Shown: one piece after another, positions 57,815 through 64,000 of the stretch
How positions within the stretch are numbered: the first letter of the stretch is position 1
Layout: every line of letters starts with the position of its first letter
DNA from: Marasmius tenuissimus
Lineage: Eukaryota > Basidiomycota > Agaricomycetes > Agaricales > Marasmiaceae
Assembly: GCA_029532415.1 (NCBI GenBank)
Contig: JAQOTA010000022.1
Coordinates: 186,001-250,000, forward strand
Direction: 5' to 3'
DNA: 64,000 nucleotides
Notes under the pieces: generated by a model
Told to the model about the DNA's origin: nothing
Databases searched by the model: none
Seen by the model: only the letters and a program-made list of their open reading frames with translations
Position numbers and translations under genes: made by a program

Positions 57815-59175
57815 CTCACGGTTGTTTTGATGCTCAGAAAGATGGCTACTGGAGCCTCGTCAAAAATTAGCAGCTTCACACTAGTGATTAGGTTGAAGGG
57901 GATGTCCCACAGGTCGTTTATGATTCTTCAAGCGCACGAATCACGATCGTTCGAATATTTGTTTCGAGGTTAGGATCGGGTTCGTCGGTCAGTATTTTGG
58001 GACAACTTCTCCACTTATGATACCACCGCTCTCAGCTATTTTCATGTTTCTCCAACTGTATAACCTGGAATTCGTATCGTTCTGGTTTTCGTACGCCCAG
58101 CCACAGGGCTATATAAGGAAACTAAGAACCACACTTGACCACAAAACGTGATCCTGTGGCAATGACACGCGATCATTTGAACGTGTTGCCATTGCCAGCA
58201 GTTCCTATTTCTTCCCCACCTTCGTGAAGTGCGGCTTCTAGGAGCTTTCCTTGTAAAATCGAACCGTTTATTAACCTTCGCCTGCGTTCGACGGGGGCTT
58301 TCTGTACTAAACGTCAAAGCTTTGTGCCATTCAATTACTCAGGAAACCTATGGTTTGATTCATGGCATCCCTTTCCCCCTGTACCTATAATCTTACTCTC
58401 AATACGTTTACCGAGAGCGCGATTCCATTCATATCTCATCCACAGACTACAGCTACACGTTCCATGCAATTCTCCGGGAAATTTCTTATCGTATCACCTT
58501 TGGGCAGAGGCCCTCGAAGGTATAAAGGATCGCGAGACGACGGGACCGCAAGCATCTCAGACATGCTAAAAAACTCTTGAAATCACTTTTTTCCCTGCTT
58601 TTGCTTACCTTCCAAGGTCTTCGCGCCATCAACTGTACTATGCAAGGTGTCTCGTTAAGGGACCTTGAATCCGGCTGAGCAAACCATGTAACTCGTAACC
58701 GGCGAATACTTGTGATACGCAACTCTGCTTCACGGCGTCGTACACATGTGAGGACAGCATCAGTTGCCGCCTCGCTCGGGCCCACTAGTGGGCGTTTGAC
58801 CACGAATCAGTGATCTAGAGATGTATCTCGTAGTATCAACTGGTCTCGGCCATCTTTCGGGTCCATCTATTTGTCCGTCAAGCAGAACATGCCCACGTCA
58901 ATCAAGTAAAATACAAGCACTTCCTGAATATCAGGACAAGACATACAAGAACTAAAACTGCTTATACAACTCTAGTCGCTGTCATCGAACACCAAACTTA
59001 CTGAATCACCCAACATCGCCGTCCACTCAAGAGCTAACAACGACAAATCTCTTACTACCCCATCATCGCATCCCACAAAGAACAGCCTTACGAGGCTTAG
59101 CTCTCCCTGAGACTTCAACAACGGACCGAGTGGCATCAAATGGTCCTACAAACGAATGGGAAATGGTCGGCATGG
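57815..59175. other. Intergenic, no supported gene
   Basis: Short overlapping frames only. 58324-58580 has two mutually exclusive small frames and no motif. Confidence 0.4.
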
Positions 59176-60250
59176 CTAAACTCTGTATAAGATGAATCCA
59201 CTCACCAAATCAATATAGGGCAAACAGTTCAGATCAAACGACGTGATGTAGGGCACACTAGTCAACATATTCGCGACACTGCCATATAACCCACGCCATC
59301 TGAGGATTGCAATGCTGCGAACGGACGGCCACGTCCGAGTCAGGATCGGAGTGCGAGATAAGTGGCTCACTGAGTCGACAATCAGATGCTCCAGATACAG
59401 GCATTTTCCAAGCATTGGTAGAAGTTCCTCTGGGCCAGAGAATGAGGTCAAGTTGGGCAAGGAGAGAGGACGGTCCCAATAGATAAACTCGCATGACACG
59501 AGCACCTCGATGCACTGTAAAGAAGATCGAGAGCCAGACAAAACATCTTGAAAATCTATCATACAGGATCTCTGAAGCTTCGCGCCGGGATGCCATTCCG
59601 AGCACAACATTTTGAATCTGTTTACATTGGCTCCAAGCATCTCCGACACCCGAGGGAACGCCCTGACAATAGCAGTAAATGACCTGATGTCTATCTCGAT
59701 AAAGGTGAGATTAGGAGAACCCAGTGTCTTCGGAAGGAGAAGAAACGGATCAGCGATGACATTCCACGGCACGCCGGTGACGATTACAGTAGACGAAGCT
59801 GCAGGCAGCAAGTCGCACTCCCGTCGCACAGGCTCAAGGGAAGGAATCGGCCCTTTGTGGCGATGAAGCACCACATCCTCCAAGACCAAATACTTCACGT
59901 TTCTCTCCTGCAGCATAGCAAAAACGTCCGCGACATGCACCTCCTGATTGATAATGTTCAGACTGTCTAAACTCGGGAAGGAATTGACTGTGGTAACCAG
60001 GGTTCCAACCAATGGATCCAATGCGTTTGCAGATCCAATCGTGACTGAACGAGTCGCGCAATGGAAAGCATTACCATTACCTGATTGCCAGAACGCAGCA
60101 TTCCACCACGCAACCGAAAAGTTGTCGAAGCTGAGTGATCTATACAACACAAGACGGGCGGCAGAAGACAGCCGTCTAATACAACGCAAGCCAATAGATC
60201 GGCCTGTGGGAGGATGCGAAATATCCTTGTCCATATCTCGATTGGAAGCC
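59176..60250 (-). pseudogene. F-box-like gene with a frameshift in or after the F-box
   Basis: Read on the minus strand from about 60250, LPIEIWTRIFRILPQADLLACVV is a clear F-box. A one-base frame change at about 60177-60186 is needed to continue into RRLSSAARLVLYRSLSF, the normal follow-on in this family. From there the frame is open to 59176 with leucine-rich segments (LDSLNIINQEV, LYLEHLIVDS). No intron with GT-AG borders explains the shift, so either the gene is inactivated or there is a sequencing indel. The in-frame ATG at 60234 is in the wrong frame for the F-box and is unlikely to be the true start. Confidence 0.6.
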
Positions 60251-60930
60251 TGTCTGACCTATGGGTGCAAGATAAGCATAGCGCAGTGTTCAGCTGAAGT
60301 TACAAACCTATCGAACGATACGAGTTCGAACCATCTCGATTGACGTCGCAGTACAGCGAGCATTGGTCGTGTCGAGATAAGCTCTGGTTAGGATCCATTT
60401 GTAAAGACAACAAGGAAAAGGGGGCTATCAGGTGAGGGAGGCATATGTATGAGACACAGAGAACTATTGAAGTTACCCACTATTTAACTGAATATCAGAG
60501 AAGAGCACCGGATATGCGGGAAGTCATACGATGTAATTGCCTCCACATTCTACCACACCCCTTTTCTACTAATGATAAACTAGTCTCTTGCAGAACCGAA
60601 ACAGGTTCGAATCGAAGCCCAATATTTGATTCTTGGGTGCCAACTAGTTGCAGTGCGAAATCATAAATGCGAGTAGTAATGAGACCATCGGTTTTGTGCG
60701 TTTCAAGGATGAGTTTTCCAGAGCATATGCACAATCAAGACTTTCTTGTGGTTCCCAGCTAAAACCTAAAATCAACTGCTCAACCGCACTTCAAGGAGGA
60801 ACCACCAACTTATTACTGGTATCAGCCGGCCAGCTGGCGGGCCCAAATTCGAATATTCGTGTGGATCTGAGTGTACCTGTGAGTAGAGTAGCCTCGAATC
60901 ACCACGGAATCTACAATGTACAAGAGAAGC

Positions 60931-61536
60931 CTAATGTACCGTTTCCGCTAATTTCGTAAATAGTAACTCACAAGATATCCCTTTTGAACACAACGCGCCT
61001 ATCCGACCGACCGTCCCTAGATCAACATTTGTGCTCTCAAGGAGCGTCAGCTGTTCGTGGTCGTGAGGATGGTTCCCTATGAACAGTTCAAGCTTCGCCC
61101 ACGAAAGTCTGCGCACGCCCACATCAGCTCCGTGTCTTGCGCACGACTCAATCACTTTGAGATACTTATCCCCAATGGTGAACAGGGAACCCACCTCTTG
61201 GATGCGAGAAACGCCATCGTTCAATAGCAGGGCTATGTCCAATAACTGTTTATCGGAACGCCGGAGTGATACATTGAGACTGTGGGGAATCTCCTTTGCA
61301 TCTAGTTTATTGACGTCAAGAAAGAACAATGCCCACAACGACAACATGGAGTTGACAATATCGCTCCACCGAGAGCATGTAAGGCAGAGGATATTGGAGA
61401 GGTGGTAATGGCGATTGTCGATTGTTATGGGATAATAGGGTATCTGTCTGAGATTGTTGTTGGAGATGAATGGTGAGCACGCCAAGGAGAAAATATATTT
61501 CCAAACTTCTCGTGGGACCCTTCGTAGGTTGGACAC
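60931..61536 (-). pseudogene. F-box-like protein, N-terminal part only
   Basis: MSNLRRVPREVWKYIFSLAC is an F-box start, followed by NILCLTCSRWSDIVNSMLSLWALF, the family's second helix region. After about 185 residues a good GTGAGT donor appears at about 60972, but no leucine-rich continuation was found downstream before the neighbouring gene. Either distal exons are divergent or the gene is truncated. Confidence 0.5.
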
Positions 61537-62244
61537 AATGGCCCTGTGGCTCAGGAGATGAGCTTCATGAGTGGATCGATTTGTACGATGAAAGCCCAGC
61601 TGAGCACTAAGACTGTTGGAACAAGTACAAAAAGGTGAGCGATGGCCGAAGGTTGCCGGTCAACGTTGATCAGCACTCCTTGCACTAAGATGGATGGAGG
61701 CATAAAGACAGTGGCCTGAAAAGACCGACTTCTCATAACCTCAAATTCGGAATAACGGGCTGAGTAACCACTCCTTTACAAATACGTAGATTGATTTCGT
61801 GCAATCAAGGACATCTTGCATGACCTCTTACCTTCACTGGAAACTCCTCCTATAATCCAGAACAACAGCCAAATAAGATATGTTCGCTTCTTAGCGCACG
61901 AGAGGAGATAAGAAGAGAGGTATGGATATGAATGGGGCGAGTTGAGACAATGAGAATGTATGCTGAATTCTATGGAGTCCAACTCGTGCTAAATCAGAAA
62001 TGTGGGCTTTGCTGGAGGCTGAGTCGGGGCCGGGAAAATTGGCACGTGAGCTCACGTGGAAAACGCGTCGCCAAAGAACGCCAAACACGGCCAGGACCAA
62101 CCTGAGCGCTCGGGGCACCGTAAGGGCTGAGGAAAAGACGGAGCCTGTGATGCCCAGCGCTAATAGGAGTGAGAATGGGGAAGGTGGGAGGGAGAAATAA
62201 ACGAGCTGAAGCGAGTAAGGATGAGCGCAGGAGGCAAGTCAAAT
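61537..62244. other. Intergenic, nothing recognised
   Basis: Competing short frames on both strands around 61780-62240 with no motif. Confidence 0.35.
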
Positions 62245-62402
62245 TGACGCGTCTACGAGCGCTAATACTGGTCTATACATGAGAGCACCCTGAGACGCGC
62301 GTGCACCAATCCCACTCAATATCTTATTCCGAGATAAGATTATAGCGGAAGATGAGTGCCTGACAGGCATTTAGCGCTCTGCATCTAAACGACGCGTTGA
62401 CA
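62245..62402. repeat. Palindrome-rich segment, possibly a small MITE
   Basis: TTGACGCGTC...GAGCGCTAA at the left and TTAGCGCTC...GACGCGTTGAC at the right are roughly inverted. Between them are ATCTTAT/ATAAGAT (62321-62341) and GCCTGACAGGC (near 62366) hairpins. ACGCGT also matches the cell-cycle MCB box, so promoter function is an alternative. Confidence 0.35.
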
Positions 62403-62486
62403 CGTTTGCCTTCTGCACTCATCTTCCTGCTCGCTGCTCATTCTCCCGCCTCTCTTTTTCGCGATTTCTCTCCACATATCTCGGAC

Positions 62487-63351
62487 ATGACACAAGACCA
62501 AGACGACTTACCCTCGGTTCTGCAACAACGGGCTTTACTAGTCAAGAAAAATTCTCTTACCAACCCGGATAGACAGCATCTCATGCACGCAGTCCCACCA
62601 CTGGTGGAGGGTGCCTCTCAAATCCAAGGTCAAAAAGAATTATGCCATCGAAGTCTCGAATATCGCGAGAAAGGAGAAGGATATTGAATTCCTTGAGAAG
62701 ACCGACGTCGCTAACATACGGCTGGGGTCACCTCAGCATTCGGAATGGTTGTATACAGAGGACCAGGAGAAGATGTTGAGAACCAAAGAATGTTATGACA
62801 GGCTGAAGAAATGGTTATCGATGAGCAAGATTGCACAGATAGAGGAGGACATTCAGAAGGCAACAGAGAAGGATACGTCAACCAACTCCAGTTCCCGCAA
62901 TACTGACACTGCGAGTAAAGGAACAGAGACAGTATCAGCACCAGACGTAGTTGAACAAATGCGAGACGATACAGTTGTGAGGGCCCCGACATTCCCTGAT
63001 TTCCTCTTCAACTACGCTAACTACGCGCATACACCTCCCATCTCATTGGGTCTCTTCACCCAGGAAAATCTAGAGTTTATCAACAGCAAACAACACCTGC
63101 TCCACTTCGAGAAGAAATCAGTACCCGGCATAAAAGGTAACGTTCGGGTTCTTGAAATGGACAAGTTGATCAAACTTCATGGTATCGTCACGGACGGTCT
63201 TGAGGGACTTACCTTCTCGGGCTGGTCCTCGGCGGTGGACAACTGGCTGGCCTTCGAGAAGGTCAGAGAGGTGAAGCTTCATGCACCCAACAACTGCTTC
63301 GACTTGACAGAAGCAAAGACTCCACAACCTCACGACCCAAATCTCCGGTAA
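62487..63351 (+). pseudogene. Gag-like/hypothetical protein ORF with probable frameshift
   Basis: From ATG 62487 the frame reads DLPSVLQQRALLVKKNSL and LTNPDRQHLMHAVPPL, then must shift near an A-run at 62631-62637 to enter the long frame NYAIEVSNIARKEKDIEFLEKTD (in part), which continues to a TAA at 63349-63351. The C-terminal half (PPISLGLFTQENLEFINS, LTFSGWSSAVDNWLAFEKVRE) resembles in layout the N-terminal gag-like domain found in agaricomycete retroelement-related proteins, from memory only. No reverse transcriptase, protease or long terminal repeats are seen before the window ends. It may be a domesticated or decayed fragment. Confidence 0.38.
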
Positions 63352-64000
63352 TTTTGTCAGGCCTAGAATACCCATACCACACTCGGTTACTGGCACCGTA
63401 AAATCCACAGCCAAAAGCTCCAAATAGAAACCAGTCTCCAAATTCCAATTCACGAATCAGAACAAGGAATCGAGGGTGAATTGCGAATAGTCACTGACCC
63501 CTCCCCCCGTGCAACAACTTGATTTGGAATGCGTATTCAGCTTTTTTCGCTTCGTGTTGATCCCATGTTTTGTGGATTGATGTCTTGAATTATGCATTTA
63601 CGTTGTCCCTATTGACTTAACGAATAGAATCGTTAGCTAGATCGCAGATTATGACCCCACTATTTTCCCTCCGCCCGCCAATTCACAAAACCCGCAAGGC
63701 ATACTCGAATGAATTCGAACTTGCAATTCAACCAGAATTCAACCAAACCTCCAGTAACAAAAAGCCCAATGCCTAACGGGGTACTCCTCCTTCAAAACAG
63801 GGTTTCAATCTGTGAACCCCAAATACCACATTCAAATCTGAGAAGGAACGACAACAAAACTTCTATGATACCTCGACGCTATATATTCGACACCTACACG
63901 CGTTTTAAATATATCAAAATAAACGGGGATCAACAAAAAGGCTTGCGGATAGACGGTAAACCCGATACTCGCGATCACTGAATTGTGATCATTGAGGCCC
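63352..64000. other. C/A-rich end of window, nothing recognised
   Basis: A 90-codon plus-strand frame (63709-63981) is Asn/Pro/Lys-rich with no motif and is not called as a gene. Confidence 0.35.

Noticed and set aside
60590..60625. CAGGTTCGAATCG as a tRNA B-box
   Set aside because: Flanks do not pair into acceptor or D arms, so chance similarity.

Overview
This window looks like nuclear DNA of an agaricomycete (mushroom-forming basidiomycete) fungus. Genes carry many short introns (about 48-96 nt, GTRNGY-like donors, CTRAY-like branch sites). The protein families seen (F-box/leucine-rich proteins, Zn2Cys6 and C2H2 regulators, a fungal-type Helitron helicase, an exocyst Sec15) fit that group. 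I found no rRNA, tRNA or CRISPR.

Layout. 1-2.2 kb holds the 3' part of SEC15. 2.7-6.2 kb is a patchwork of truncated host-gene pieces on alternating strands (ARF GTPase C-terminus, ABC transporter C-terminal nucleotide-binding domain, glycerophosphodiester phosphodiesterase, one unrecognised), with introns still visible in at least three of them. 6.69-7.63 kb is a seven-copy tandem array of a 137/138-bp repeat. 7.8-25.2 kb carries a hypothetical gene, four F-box-type genes, a three-finger C2H2 gene and two small hypothetical genes, separated by gene-poor DNA. 25.7-37.2 kb has two paralogous genes with a nucleotidyltransferase-like core, separated by gene-poor DNA rich in small foldback and tandem repeats. 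37.8-38.4 kb is a probable non-autonomous hAT-like element. 38.5-49.9 kb is the most striking block. It has a six-exon 480-aa conserved-looking gene and a complete Helitron Rep-helicase (2,382 aa predicted) on the minus strand, and head-to-head with it an intact four-exon ribonucleotide reductase small-subunit gene. Downstream of that lies a second, inverted array of the 137-bp repeat, interrupted by a nested foldback element. 50-58 kb has an inverted duplication, a TA-flanked foldback MITE, a protein with two Zn2Cys6 clusters and a C-C-W-H-C zinc-motif protein. 59-61.6 kb has two damaged F-box genes, and 62.4-63.4 kb a gag-like ORF.

How the parts relate. The Helitron, the 480-aa gene and the nucleotide reductase form a compact block that could act together: rolling-circle replication, a possible single-strand-binding-like partner, and dNTP supply. 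That functional link is inference. I could not place the Helitron termini, so it is open whether the neighbours are inside the element. Exon models were built by hand from splice signals and checked only for reading-frame continuity.
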